In this document: one piece after another, positions 16,344-24,820 of the stretch
Layout: the number at the start of each line of letters is the position of its first letter
Numbering within the stretch: position 1 is the first letter of the stretch
Source: Sva-07 sp963698565
Lineage (GTDB): Bacteria; Actinomycetota; Acidimicrobiia; Acidimicrobiales; Ilumatobacteraceae
Length of the DNA: 64,000 nucleotides
Reading direction: 5' to 3'
Assembly (NCBI GenBank): GCA_963698565.1
Contig: CAVORH010000028.1
Span: 124,001 to 188,000 of the forward strand
The notes under the pieces: model-generated
Told to the model about the DNA's origin: nothing
The model's input: the letters and a program-made list of their open reading frames with translations, nothing else
Database searches by the model: none
Translations under genes and position numbers: made by a program

Positions 16344-17223
16344 CCCCGCGGTGGCCGCACCCGTCGACGACGACGCCGGGCCCCAGATCCTCACCCCGGC
16401 GCTGCCCACCGGACGATTCGTCGAACTCGACGGTCGCGGCACCGTGATCGTGCGTGACTTCGGAGGACGGCCCGGCGCTCCGGTCGTCGCACTCCTCCAC
16501 GGCTGGACCGCGACCGCCGATCTCAACTGGTTCCGCACCTACGACGCGCTCGGCGAGCACTACCGGGTGATCGCGTTCGACCACCGCGGCCACGGCACGG
16601 GGTTGCGCTCGAAGAAACCGTTCCGTCTGGAGGACTGCGCCGACGACGTGGTGGACGTGGCCACGGCACTGGGCATCGACCGGTTCATCCCCGTCGGGTA
16701 CTCGATGGGCGGGCCGATCGCACAGCTCGTCTGGCGTCGCCATCCCGAGCGGGTCACCGGGCTGGTGCTGTGCGCAACCGCCCCCTACTTCGCGGGCCGC
16801 CGCAACGAACGCCGGATGCTGCTCGGCATCACCGGCCTGGCCACGATGGCGCGTGTCGCCCCGGAGCCGGCGAAGATCTGGCTGACCGAACAGCTCTACC
16901 TGCAGCGCAAGACGATGCAGTGGGAGCCGTGGGCGATCCAGCAGGCAGCAACCCACGACTGGCGGATGGTCCTCGAAGCCGGCCGTGCCATCGGCCACTT
17001 CTCGTCGAGCGACTGGCTCCACGAGGTCGACGTCCCGGTGTCCACCGTCCTCACGATGCGCGACCAGGTGGTGCCACTCCGACGACAGGTGAAGCTCTTC
17101 GAGCAGATCCCCGACGCCGAGGCGTTCCGGGTCGACGGCCTCCACGACGCCGCCGTCGCCAGCGCCGACCGTTTCGTGCCGACCTTGATCCGGGCGATCG
17201 ACTCGGTCGTGCGCCGGTCGTGA
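16327..17223 (+). CDS. Alpha/beta hydrolase
   Basis: This 298-residue alpha/beta-fold hydrolase has an HGWTATADLNW oxyanion region, the nucleophile elbow GYSMGG (Ser about 121), an Asp in TMRDQVVPL and the catalytic His in LHDAAV near the C-terminus. The start GTG 16327 lies within the 3' end of greA and gives the best N-terminus. The gene overlaps the UbiB-type kinase by 4 nt (GTGA). Esterase, epoxide hydrolase or lipase activity are all possible; the substrate is unknown. Confidence 0.85.
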   Translation: MSNPPDPAVAAPVDDDAGPQILTPALPTGRFVELDGRGTVIVRDFGGRPGAPVVALLHGWTATADLNWFRTYDALGEHYRVIAFDHRGHGTGLRSKKPFRLEDCADDVVDVATALGIDRFIPVGYSMGGPIAQLVWRRHPERVTGLVLCATAPYFAGRRNERRMLLGITGLATMARVAPEPAKIWLTEQLYLQRKTMQWEPWAIQQAATHDWRMVLEAGRAIGHFSSSDWLHEVDVPVSTVLTMRDQVVPLRRQVKLFEQIPDAEAFRVDGLHDAAVASADRFVPTLIRAIDSVVRRS

Positions 17224-18713
17224 TCCGTTCATCCTCCGCTCGTCGTCGGCTCGTCGCCGTCGCGGCGGCCGGTGCCGTGGTCGCGGCCACTGCTGCCGTC
17301 ATCCGGTTGCGTCGCACCGGCAGCATCGCACCCGGGCACGCCGTCCACCGCTCACGACTCCAGCGCAACACCCGACTCGCCCGCCTGGGGGCGCGGGTCG
17401 GCACCACCTACGCCACCACTGCGGCACGCAAGACGTTCGCCTCGGCGGAACGACGCCAGTCGCTCGACCGCGACCGTGAGTTGCGTTCCGCACAGCAGGT
17501 CGCCGACGAACTCGGCCACATGAAGGGCGCGCTGATGAAGCTCGGCCAGATGGCCAGCTATCTCGACGACGGCTTGCCCGAACCGCTGCGTCTCGCACTG
17601 TCACAGCTGCAGTCGAACGCTCCGCCGATGTCGGTGGAACTCTCGATCGAGACCATCGAGCGCGAGCTCGGCCGCCCCGTCGACGAGGTGTTCGTCGAGT
17701 TCGATCCGGATCCGATCGCGGCTGCCTCGATCGGACAGGTCCACCGTGCGATCGTGCGAGACGACGCCCGCGGCACGGAGCGAGCGGTGGCGGTCAAGGT
17801 CCAGTATCCCGGCGTCGCCGACGCGATCGTGGCCGACCTCCGCAACGCCGATCTGTTGGGAGCGGTCCTGCGCCAGGGGTTCGGCGGCCTCGACCCGGCC
17901 GAGATGGTCGACGAGATCAAGCTGCGCATCGCCGAGGAGACCGACTACCAACTGGAGGCGCGCAACCAACAGCGGTTCGCCGATTACTACCGTGACCATC
18001 CGTTCATCCGCATCCCCGCGGTGGTGCCGGAGTTGTCGACGACACGCGTCCTCACCACCGAACTGGTCGAGGGATTCGGATGGTCCGAGCTGATGCGCCG
18101 CGAGCAGACCGAGCGTGACCGGGCAGGTGAGATCATCTTCCGGTTCGTGTTCCGCAGCCTCTACCGGATGGGCGCATTCAACGGTGACCCCCACCCCGGC
18201 AACTACATCTTCCACGACGACGGCACGGTGACGTTCCTCGACTTCGGCCTCGTCAAACACTTCAGCGCCGAGGAGATGTCGACGTTCGGCTCGATGGTGA
18301 AGGCGGCCGCCGTCGACCACGACCACGCGGAGTTCCGGTCGATCCTCGAACGCGCCGGCATGTTGCAGCCCGGCGCACCGGTGACGACCGAGGCGGTCGG
18401 GGAGTACTTCTCCCACTTCTACGACACGGTGCGCACCGACACCGAGATGACGTGGACACGGGAATACGCCAACTCGATCGTTCGGCACACCTTCGACCGC
18501 ACGAGCCCGATCAGCCAGTACGCGACGGTGCCGCGTGCGTTCGTGTTCATCCAGCGCATCAACCTCGGGCTCTATGCGTTGCTCGGCGAGCTGGGCGCCA
18601 AGGGCAACTACCGGCGGATCGCCTCGGAGCTGTGGCCGTTCGTCGACGCCGAGCCGTCGACCGAGCTCGGCCGCGCCGAAGCCGCATGGCTGGCGCGACA
18701 TCCCCACCCCTGA
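17220..18713 (+). CDS. ABC1/UbiB-family atypical kinase
   Basis: This 497-residue member of the ADCK/UbiB family begins with a hydrophobic, basic N-terminus (residues 8-30, possible membrane anchor). Family motifs are complete: KLGQMASY (KxGQ), the Ala-rich loop AAASIGQVH, AVKVQYPG with the ATP-binding Lys, EETDYQLEA (ExD), FNGDPHPGNYIF and TFLDFGLVK. Members support quinone or lipid metabolism through ATPase activity. GTG 17220 overlaps the hydrolase stop by 4 nt, so greA-hydrolase-kinase is one transcription unit. A menaquinone link is possible but not shown. Confidence 0.9.
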   Translation: MIRSSSARRRLVAVAAAGAVVAATAAVIRLRRTGSIAPGHAVHRSRLQRNTRLARLGARVGTTYATTAARKTFASAERRQSLDRDRELRSAQQVADELGHMKGALMKLGQMASYLDDGLPEPLRLALSQLQSNAPPMSVELSIETIERELGRPVDEVFVEFDPDPIAAASIGQVHRAIVRDDARGTERAVAVKVQYPGVADAIVADLRNADLLGAVLRQGFGGLDPAEMVDEIKLRIAEETDYQLEARNQQRFADYYRDHPFIRIPAVVPELSTTRVLTTELVEGFGWSELMRREQTERDRAGEIIFRFVFRSLYRMGAFNGDPHPGNYIFHDDGTVTFLDFGLVKHFSAEEMSTFGSMVKAAAVDHDHAEFRSILERAGMLQPGAPVTTEAVGEYFSHFYDTVRTDTEMTWTREYANSIVRHTFDRTSPISQYATVPRAFVFIQRINLGLYALLGELGAKGNYRRIASELWPFVDAEPSTELGRAEAAWLARHPHP

Positions 18714-18779
18714 TCGGCGCGATCTTCGGAGTTGGGTAAGGGTTCGACACGCTGACGAGGCGACGCCAGACTTCGCAAG

Positions 18780-18785
18780 TAGCGT
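18780..18785 (+). promoter_or_regulatory. -10 box of FKBP gene (leaderless type)
   Basis: TAGCGT ends 7 nt before ATG 18793 and no ribosome site is present. The same hexamer precedes merR, the 27.6-kb lipoprotein gene, the pseudokinase gene, dxs and the metB-like gene at 6-9 nt. Confidence 0.6.
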
Positions 18786-18792
18786 CGGGCCG

Positions 18793-19746
18793 ATGCGCCG
18801 GACCCTCCCCGTACTTCTCGCCGCCACCCTGCTGTTCGCCGCGTGCAGCAGCGACGGCGAGGCCTCGAACGACGAGACGAACTCCGAGTCCACGTCGGCC
18901 AGCACCGAGGTCGACACCTCGGTGGCCGGGGAGAGCGCCGATTCGACCGAAACGACCGAGCTGGCGACGCCGCCGACCAACCCCGACAAGCCGGAGGTCG
19001 AGATCCCCGACGAGATCCCCACCGAGCTGACGGTCACGGTGATCGAGCCCGGCACGGGGCCCGAGGCACAGGCCGGCGACACGGTCGTCGTCGACTACGT
19101 CGGCGTCCGGTCGAGTGACGGCGTCGAGTTCGACAACAGCTACGACCGATTCGAACCGTTCCCGGTCGTGCTCGGCCAGGGCGGTGTCATCCAGGGGTGG
19201 GACGAGGGACTCGTCGGCGCCCAGGCGGGCTCGACGATCCAGCTCGACATCCCGAGCGACCTCGCGTACGGCCCCGAAGCCCGTGGCGACATCATCGGCG
19301 AGAACGAGGCCCTGACCTTCGTGGTCGAGGTGCGCGCGGTGATCCAGCCGCCCGATCACGCCGATGCCCCGACCGAGGCCCGCGTGCCCGAGTCGGTCGG
19401 GCGACGGAGACCATCGAGGTCGACCTGCGTGAGGGTGAGGGCGCCGAACTCGAAGCCGGCCAGACCGGCGTGATCAAGTACGTCCTGTTCCGCGGCGACA
19501 ACCTCGTCGCTCTCGCGAGCAGTTGGGAGACGGAACCGGTGCAGGTCGCCACTTCCGTCGTCGGGGGATTCCCCGGATTCGTCGAAGGTCTGCCGGGCAT
19601 GAAGGTCGGCGGACGTCGGGCGATCATCATCCCGCCCGAGCGATGCGTTCGGCCCCGAGGGCAACCCGCAGCTCGGACTGCCCGCCGGAACCGACATGAT
19701 CCTGGTCGTCGACCTCCTCGGCGTGTACGGCACTCCCGAGGGCTGA
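18793..19746 (+). pseudogene. FKBP-type peptidyl-prolyl isomerase lipoprotein with two compensating frameshifts
   Basis: This is an exported lipoprotein (signal ending LLFAACSSDG), then an acidic Ser/Thr linker and a good FKBP domain (about 75-185: GDTVVVDYVGVR, FDNSYDRFEPFPVVLGQGGVIQGWDEGLVG, LAYGPEA). A second FKBP-like domain follows but needs two frame changes. Near 19399-19401 one base appears lost, giving TETIEVDLREGEGAELEAG in the next frame. Near 19641 one base appears gained, restoring the first frame for AFGPEGNPQLGLPAG and VVDLLGVYG, ending at 19746. Read straight, translation stops at 19473, after the first domain. Sequencing error and true decay are both possible. Confidence 0.75.
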
Positions 19747-19756
19747 CGGCCGCTGG

Positions 19757-20665
19757 TCACGCGGGCTGGAGGTCGAGGCCGATGTCGAGCACGCGGGCGG
19801 AGTGCGTGAGCTCGCCCACCGCGATGTAGTCGACGCCGGTCTCGGCGACCGCTCGTGCCGACTCCAACGTGAGGCCACCACTCGCTTCCAGCCGGACGCT
19901 CTGCTTCATCTCGTCCCGAACCGCGACTGCCTCGCGCATCTGATCGGGCGTGAAGTTGTCGATCAGCACCTCGTCGGCTCCGGCTGCGATCGCTTCGCGC
20001 AATCCGTCGAGTGAGTCCACCTCGATCTCGACCGGGATCGTCGCTCCGAGGTCTCGCACGCGCGCGTAGGCCTCGGTGATCCCGCCGGCGGCCGCGATGT
20101 GGTTGTCCTTGACCAGCGCCATGTCGGACAGACCCATGCGGTGGTTCGTGCCGCCACCACAGCGGACGGCGTACTTCTCCAGGGCCCGCAACCCCGGGGT
20201 GGTCTTGCGGGTGTCACGCACCACGGCGACGGTTCCGTCGAGCGCGTCGGCCCAGCGACGGGTCGACGTCGCCACACCCGACAGGTGACACAACAGGTTC
20301 AGCGCGGTGCGTTCGGCGGTGAGCAGCAGCCGCGTCGGCGCCGTCACCTCGGCGAGCTTCGTGCCGGGTTCGACACGGGTGCCGTCGGCGACCAGGGAGG
20401 TGAAGTCGCTCGCAGCATCGCCACACACCGTCTCGACGACAGCGGCCACCACGGGCAGCCCGGCGACGACACCGGGAGCTCGAGCACCGAAGGTCGCGGT
20501 GCTGCGCTGACCGGCGTCGATCGTGGCCATCGAGGTGACGTCGACGCCACCCATCAGGTCCTCGACCACGGCATCGCGCACGATCCCGGCGATCGCGTCG
20601 GGATCGAGACCACCGTCGATCAACTCGCGCCGCGTGGCCTCCGACAACGGGTGGAACACGAACAT
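19757..20665 (-). CDS. nadC: Nicotinate-nucleotide pyrophosphorylase (quinolinate phosphoribosyltransferase)
   Basis: NadC converts quinolinate and PRPP to nicotinate mononucleotide, the third step of de novo NAD synthesis. The 302-residue protein has the typical DVTSMATI, LNLLCHLSGVAT, RDTRKTTPGLRALEKYAVRCGGGTNHR, KDNHI and EIEVDSL motifs in order. TACACT lies 6 nt before ATG 20665. It is the last gene of the minus-strand nadA-nadB-MOSC-nadC run, although a GGGGTC/GACCCC palindrome separates it from the MOSC gene and could insulate it. Confidence 0.95.
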   Translation of the reverse strand: MFVFHPLSEATRRELIDGGLDPDAIAGIVRDAVVEDLMGGVDVTSMATIDAGQRSTATFGARAPGVVAGLPVVAAVVETVCGDAASDFTSLVADGTRVEPGTKLAEVTAPTRLLLTAERTALNLLCHLSGVATSTRRWADALDGTVAVVRDTRKTTPGLRALEKYAVRCGGGTNHRMGLSDMALVKDNHIAAAGGITEAYARVRDLGATIPVEIEVDSLDGLREAIAAGADEVLIDNFTPDQMREAVAVRDEMKQSVRLEASGGLTLESARAVAETGVDYIAVGELTHSARVLDIGLDLQPA

Positions 20666-20687
20666 GCGCCGAGTGTACGAGCGCGAT

Positions 20688-20714
20688 TGCAGCAGGGGTC
20701 AGACCCCACCTGCA
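20688..20714. repeat. Small palindrome with GGGGTC-A-GACCCC core
   Basis: TGCAG...CTGCA arms flank the exact dyad GGGGTCAGACCCC, with a two-base mismatch between them. It lies between the MOSC gene and nadC. Related palindromes are at 35436-35461 and 52708-52740, so this is one of a small family that probably acts as a terminator or dispersed repeat. Confidence 0.6.
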
Positions 20715-20718
20715 CCGC

Positions 20719-21438
20719 TCAGGCGGTGATGGTGACCGGGTCGCCAGGGCGGATGGCGCCACCGGCGAGCACCGAGGCGTACCACCGGCTCCAGCCTGGG
20801 CGCTCGACGTGGTCGATGCGGTTCCAGTGCCGCTCGGTGAAACAGTCACCGATCTTGTGGCACGGTGCGGCCGGGCTGCTGGTGCGAAGACGGACATCGC
20901 CGATCTCGATCGTCAACCCACCGCGCATCCGCGACCAGTCGACACCACTGATCGTCAGGTTCTCGCCGGCCGCACCTGGACCGATCGGGTGGCCCTCCGC
21001 CACCAGTTCGTCGAGCCGCTCGGAGCTGTAGACGCAGAGGGCCTGCCAGGGCCGACCGTGATGATGGCGGTTGTTCTGGCCGTCGCCTTCGATGCCACCG
21101 GGTCCGACGATCGCCTCGGCGACCGCCGACTTCGGGACGCCCCCGCTCGACACCTGGATGGAAGCAACCGCTCCGACCATCGGCTCGAACGAGTCATCCG
21201 AGCGTCTGATCGCAGCGAGTTCGTCGAGACGATGCATGACCGCATGCGTTGCGACGACCGGATCGTCGACGGCGTCGTTCGAGAACGCCGCCAGCGACGC
21301 TTCGTCGGGCGCCCCTGCGATCACGTAGCCGATCAGGTCGTCGGTGTGGGCGAGCGTTCGTTCGAGGTCGTCATCGCTCCAACGGGCGCCGTCGAAGCCG
21401 CAGACGTCGCAGGTCAGCCGGTCGGTGTCGATGCTCAC
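20719..21438 (-). CDS. MOSC-domain protein with N-terminal zinc-like/DinB-like domain
   Basis: The C-terminal part (about 95-239) is a MOSC sulfur-carrier domain: ASIQVSSGGVPKS, GDGQNNRHHHGRPWQALCVYS, GPGAAGENLTISGVDW and the conserved Cys in SPAAPCHKIG, as in molybdenum-cofactor sulfurases and YiiM-like enzymes. The first 90 residues form a separate domain beginning TCDVCGFDG (CxxC, probable metal site), followed by helical HTDD and THAVMHRLDE elements suggesting a DinB-like bundle. Location between nadB and nadC is unexpected for a MOSC protein. Its substrate is unknown; reduction of N-hydroxylated bases or sulfur transfer are family possibilities. Confidence 0.8.
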   Translation of the reverse strand: MSIDTDRLTCDVCGFDGARWSDDDLERTLAHTDDLIGYVIAGAPDEASLAAFSNDAVDDPVVATHAVMHRLDELAAIRRSDDSFEPMVGAVASIQVSSGGVPKSAVAEAIVGPGGIEGDGQNNRHHHGRPWQALCVYSSERLDELVAEGHPIGPGAAGENLTISGVDWSRMRGGLTIEIGDVRLRTSSPAAPCHKIGDCFTERHWNRIDHVERPGWSRWYASVLAGGAIRPGDPVTITA

Positions 21439-21495
21439 CGGCCCGATGGTAGGCGCCGGATGATGACGGCTTGGCGACGAGCGAGCGAACTCGGC

Positions 21496-23193
21496 TCAGC
21501 CGATGACGGGCTCGGTGACGTCGAGCGCCCCCGACGCGTCGAGCGTGACATCGAGGTGACGGAGCCACTCGTCGCGGGGTTCGGGGAAATCCGACCGGCG
21601 GTGACAACCGCGACTCTCGGTGCGGGTCCGGGCCGCAGCGACCACGGCGGCGGCCACGGTCAGGATGTTGGTGCCCTCCCACGAGCGACGCGACGGTTCA
21701 GGAGGCGACACGACGTCGTCGCCGCTCTCACCGGTGCGCTTCGCGGAACGCATCGAGCGTGCGATCGAGCCCAGTGCACCGGCGGCCGACGCGAGCGACA
21801 ACTCGTCGCGCACGACACCGACGTGCCGCGACATCACGGCACGCACCTCGCGTAGCCGTGCCGGGTCCAGCAGCGTGTGGTCCATGGGATCGTCGACGTC
21901 GAGGTCGATCGACACCCGGTCGGGCAGCTCCCACGCAAGGTCTCGGCCCACTCTGGTACCGGCGACCACCGACTCGGTGAGGCTGTTCGACGCGAGCCGG
22001 TTCGCGCCGTGCACGCCCGTGGCCGACACCTCCCCGACGGCGAACAACCCACGCAGCGAGGTCCGGCCATCGAGACCGGCGCGGATGCCTCCGCAGGCGT
22101 AGTGCGCCGCCGGCGCGACCGGGATGCGATCGACCGCGGGGTCGAGTCCGATCTCGCGACAGGCCTCGGTGATCGACGGGAACCGTTCGTGGAACCGCTC
22201 GCCGAGATGCGTGGCGTCGAGGTACACGTGATCGTCGACCCCGCCGGCCGCCTCCGCCATCCTCCGGCTGATCGCCGCAGCCACCACGTCGCGGGGAGCG
22301 AGATCCTCCAGGGGATGGACACCGACCATCACCCGCTCGCCGGCGGCGTCGTACAGGATCGCTCCCTCGCCTCGTACCGCCTCCGACACGAGGGCCTGCT
22401 GCCCGACCGCGTCGGGCCCACGCCACATGACCGTGGGGTGGAACTGCACGAACTCGACATCCGTGACCGGAAGCCCGGCGCGCAGCGCCATTGCGACACC
22501 GTCACCGGTGACGGCCGGCGGGTTCGACGTGGACGCGAACACCTGGCCGTATCCACCCGACGCGATCACGACCGCCCTGGCGGTCACCACGCCGACCGAC
22601 ACGAGCACCCCGTGCTCGTCGGTCTTGCCGATACGGACGCCGCACACCTGACGCTCGCCGTCGGCCCCCGTGCCGAGCACGAGGTCGAGCCCGAACGCGT
22701 GACCGAGCACCTCGACCCCCGCACCGATCGCGGACTCGTCGAGCGTGCGTTGCACCTCCGCACCCGACCGATCACCACCGGAGTGCACGATGCGGTTGTG
22801 GCTGTGGCCGCCCTCACGGGTGAGGGCGATGTCGGTGCCGCCCTGCTCCGGGTCGAACGCAGCGCCGAGGCGCATGAGATAGCGGATCGACTTGGGAGCC
22901 TCCGTGACGAGTTCACGGACGACCGCTTCGTCGCAGAGACCTGCACCCGCCTCCAACGTGTCGCGGACGTGGTCCTCGATCGTGTCGGACGGGTGGAGCA
23001 CGCCGGCGAGCCCGCCCTGAGCCCACTGTGTGGACCCCGCCGACAGGATGTCCTTGGTCACGACGAGGACGCTTCGTACCGGCCGCACGGCCAGCGCCGC
23101 CGACAGGCCCGCAGCGCCGGAGCCGAGCACGACGACGTCGACGTCGCGCTCCCAGGTCGCCGGCGGCGCCGCGAGCCGTCTCGGAAGGGTCAC
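21496..23193 (-). CDS. nadB: L-aspartate oxidase
   Basis: NadB is the FAD enzyme that oxidises aspartate to iminoaspartate, feeding NadA. The 565-residue protein has the FAD dinucleotide motif VVVLGSGAAGLSAALAV near the N-terminus, STQWAQGGLAG, the active-site segment TREGGHSHNRIVHSGGDRSG, HPTVMW and the C-terminal HGANRLASNSLTESVV. It starts a few bases after the nadA stop codon, so the two are co-transcribed and probably channel the unstable intermediate. Succinate dehydrogenase flavoproteins look similar, but the nad context is decisive. Confidence 0.95.
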   Translation of the reverse strand: MTLPRRLAAPPATWERDVDVVVLGSGAAGLSAALAVRPVRSVLVVTKDILSAGSTQWAQGGLAGVLHPSDTIEDHVRDTLEAGAGLCDEAVVRELVTEAPKSIRYLMRLGAAFDPEQGGTDIALTREGGHSHNRIVHSGGDRSGAEVQRTLDESAIGAGVEVLGHAFGLDLVLGTGADGERQVCGVRIGKTDEHGVLVSVGVVTARAVVIASGGYGQVFASTSNPPAVTGDGVAMALRAGLPVTDVEFVQFHPTVMWRGPDAVGQQALVSEAVRGEGAILYDAAGERVMVGVHPLEDLAPRDVVAAAISRRMAEAAGGVDDHVYLDATHLGERFHERFPSITEACREIGLDPAVDRIPVAPAAHYACGGIRAGLDGRTSLRGLFAVGEVSATGVHGANRLASNSLTESVVAGTRVGRDLAWELPDRVSIDLDVDDPMDHTLLDPARLREVRAVMSRHVGVVRDELSLASAAGALGSIARSMRSAKRTGESGDDVVSPPEPSRRSWEGTNILTVAAAVVAAARTRTESRGCHRRSDFPEPRDEWLRHLDVTLDASGALDVTEPVIG

Positions 23194-23197
23194 GGGG

Positions 23198-24193
23198 TCA
23201 CTCGGCGGTGGCCGACGGGGTGCCGATGGCGATCATCCGCTCCACCGACAACCGGGCCCGGTCGGCGATCTCCCGGTCGACGAACACCTCGTCGGTGCCG
23301 TCGCGCAACGATCGCAGCAGTTTCGCGGGCGTGATCATCTTCATGTACTTGCACACCGCAGCGCGATTGACCGGTACGAAGTCGGTGGTGCCGTTCACCT
23401 TCTCCAGCTGATGGATCATGCCGGTCTCGGTGGCCACGAGCACCTTCGCCGCAGAGGTGGCCCGAGCCGCGTCGACCATGCCGCCGGTCGAGAGGATCTT
23501 GGTGCGCTCCGCCGGCACGACCCCGGACGACACGAGGTACAGCGCACTGGTCGCGCACCCGCACTCGGGGTGGACGAAGAGCTCGGCGTCGGGTTCGGCC
23601 TCGACCTGTGCCTTGAGGTCGGCACCGTTGATGCCGGCATGCACGTGGCACTCGCCCATCCAGATGTGCATGTTGTCACGGCCGGTGAGGCGCTGGACGT
23701 GCGCACCGAGGAACTGGTCGGGGCAGAACAGCACCTCCTGATCGCGCGGGATCGACTCGACGACCTCGACCGCGTTCGACGAGGTGCAGCAGATGTCGGT
23801 CTCGGCCTTCACCTCCGCCGTGGTGTTGACGTAGCTGACGACGACCGCTCCGGGATGCTCCGCCTTCCACGCCCGGAGCTGCTCACCGTTGATCGTCTCG
23901 GCGAGACTGCAGCCCGCCGCCGCATCGGGAATCAGGACGGTCTTGTCGTAGGCGAGGATCTTGGCCGACTCGGCCATGAAGTGCACCCCGCAGAACACGA
24001 TCGTCGAGGCGTCGACCTGCGCGGCGATCCGCGACAGCCCGAGCGAGTCGCCGACATGGTGCGCGATGTCCTGGATCTCGGGCACCTGGTAGTTGTGGGC
24101 GAGGATGACGGCGTCGCGCTCCGTCGCGAGCGTGAGCACCTGTTCCTGCCAATCGCTCGGCAGTACCTCGACGTTGACGGCGGTCTCGGTCAC
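23198..24193 (-). CDS. nadA: Quinolinate synthase (4Fe-4S)
   Basis: NadA condenses iminoaspartate with dihydroxyacetone phosphate to quinolinate. The 331-residue protein contains AVILAHNYQVPEIQDIAHHVGDSLGL, IVFCGVHFMAESAKIL, the HPEC segment and the late Cys in AAVCKYMKM that complete a three-Cys [4Fe-4S] site. Start GTG 24193 has TACGCT 6 nt upstream, implying leaderless transcription. It heads the nadA-nadB-MOSC-nadC unit. No NiaR- or NrtR-like gene was seen nearby. Confidence 0.95.
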   Translation of the reverse strand: MTETAVNVEVLPSDWQEQVLTLATERDAVILAHNYQVPEIQDIAHHVGDSLGLSRIAAQVDASTIVFCGVHFMAESAKILAYDKTVLIPDAAAGCSLAETINGEQLRAWKAEHPGAVVVSYVNTTAEVKAETDICCTSSNAVEVVESIPRDQEVLFCPDQFLGAHVQRLTGRDNMHIWMGECHVHAGINGADLKAQVEAEPDAELFVHPECGCATSALYLVSSGVVPAERTKILSTGGMVDAARATSAAKVLVATETGMIHQLEKVNGTTDFVPVNRAAVCKYMKMITPAKLLRSLRDGTDEVFVDREIADRARLSVERMIAIGTPSATAE

Positions 24194-24267
24194 CCGGACA
24201 GCGTAGGCGGACCGGGTTCGGCTGCGGCCGCATGAGCACCGGTGGCCGCAGGTTCTACGGTGAGGAG

Positions 24268-24711
24268 ATGGAAACGATCGTCGATCGCATCGTCGCTGCC
24301 GCCGGACACTACGAGGGTCAGGGCACGGGCTCGGAGAGCGGGCCGTTCACCGCGACGATCGACATCTCGCCCCTCCTCGACGGGATCGGAGCGTCGATCG
24401 ACTACGTCGCCACCGGTGCCGACGGGCAGATCCTTCATCGCGAGCACACCCTGCTCGCATTCGACATGTGGTCCGGCGAGGCGACGCTGTACGTGCTGTG
24501 CGCCGAGTTGAGCGGGCTCGGGCAGTTGGTGCAGGCCACGGAGTCGACGTTCAGCAATGGACGCGGCACCGACGGGTTCGAGCTGCAGATCGAGGTCGTC
24601 GCCGCCGACGGCCGCATCGAGTACGTCTGGTCGTGGGGTGCCCCTGGCGAAGCGCTCACGGAACGCTCCCGCGCCACCGTCACCCGCCGATCCACCACCA
24701 CGAGCCGATGA
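24268..24711 (+). CDS. Protein of unknown function (147 aa)
   Basis: This small soluble protein shows alternating beta-strand patterns (FTATIDISPLLDGIGASIDYVATGADG, ATLYVLCAEL, FELQIEVVAADGRIEYVWSWG). They suggest a small beta-barrel or lipocalin-like fold, but no family is recognised. ATG 24268 is chosen; an in-frame ATG at 24232 would add 12 residues. Its last codons lie inside a 62-bp tandem repeat, and its TGA stop belongs to the repeat's CGATGAGT motif. nadA is divergent upstream and iclR convergent downstream. Confidence 0.6.
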   Translation: METIVDRIVAAAGHYEGQGTGSESGPFTATIDISPLLDGIGASIDYVATGADGQILHREHTLLAFDMWSGEATLYVLCAELSGLGQLVQATESTFSNGRGTDGFELQIEVVAADGRIEYVWSWGAPGEALTERSRATVTRRSTTTSR

Positions 24712-24820
24712 GTCTCAGCGCGACCTGTCGGCGCCGAAACTCATCGCACCGATCCACCACCGCACTGCGATGAGTCTCAGCGCGACCTGTCGCGCGCTGA
24801 AACTCATCGCAGTGCGGTGG
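24687..24820. repeat. 62-bp tandem duplication with palindromes between converging genes
   Basis: Two units starting CCGATCCACCACC (24687 and 24749) are offset by 62 bp. Each contains a palindrome built on CGATGAGT-TCAGCGC. The second (24757-24820) has 27-nt arms with one mismatch; the first (24706-24746) is weaker. The stop codon of the unknown gene (24709-24711) and that of iclR (24804-24806) are both the TGA of CGATGAGT. Function is probably bidirectional termination; the repeat may be mobile or REP-like. Confidence 0.8.

Noticed and set aside
24687..24820. CRISPR-like repeat array
   Set aside because: Only two units, self-complementary across their length and overlapping two stop codons, with no spacers and no cas genes.
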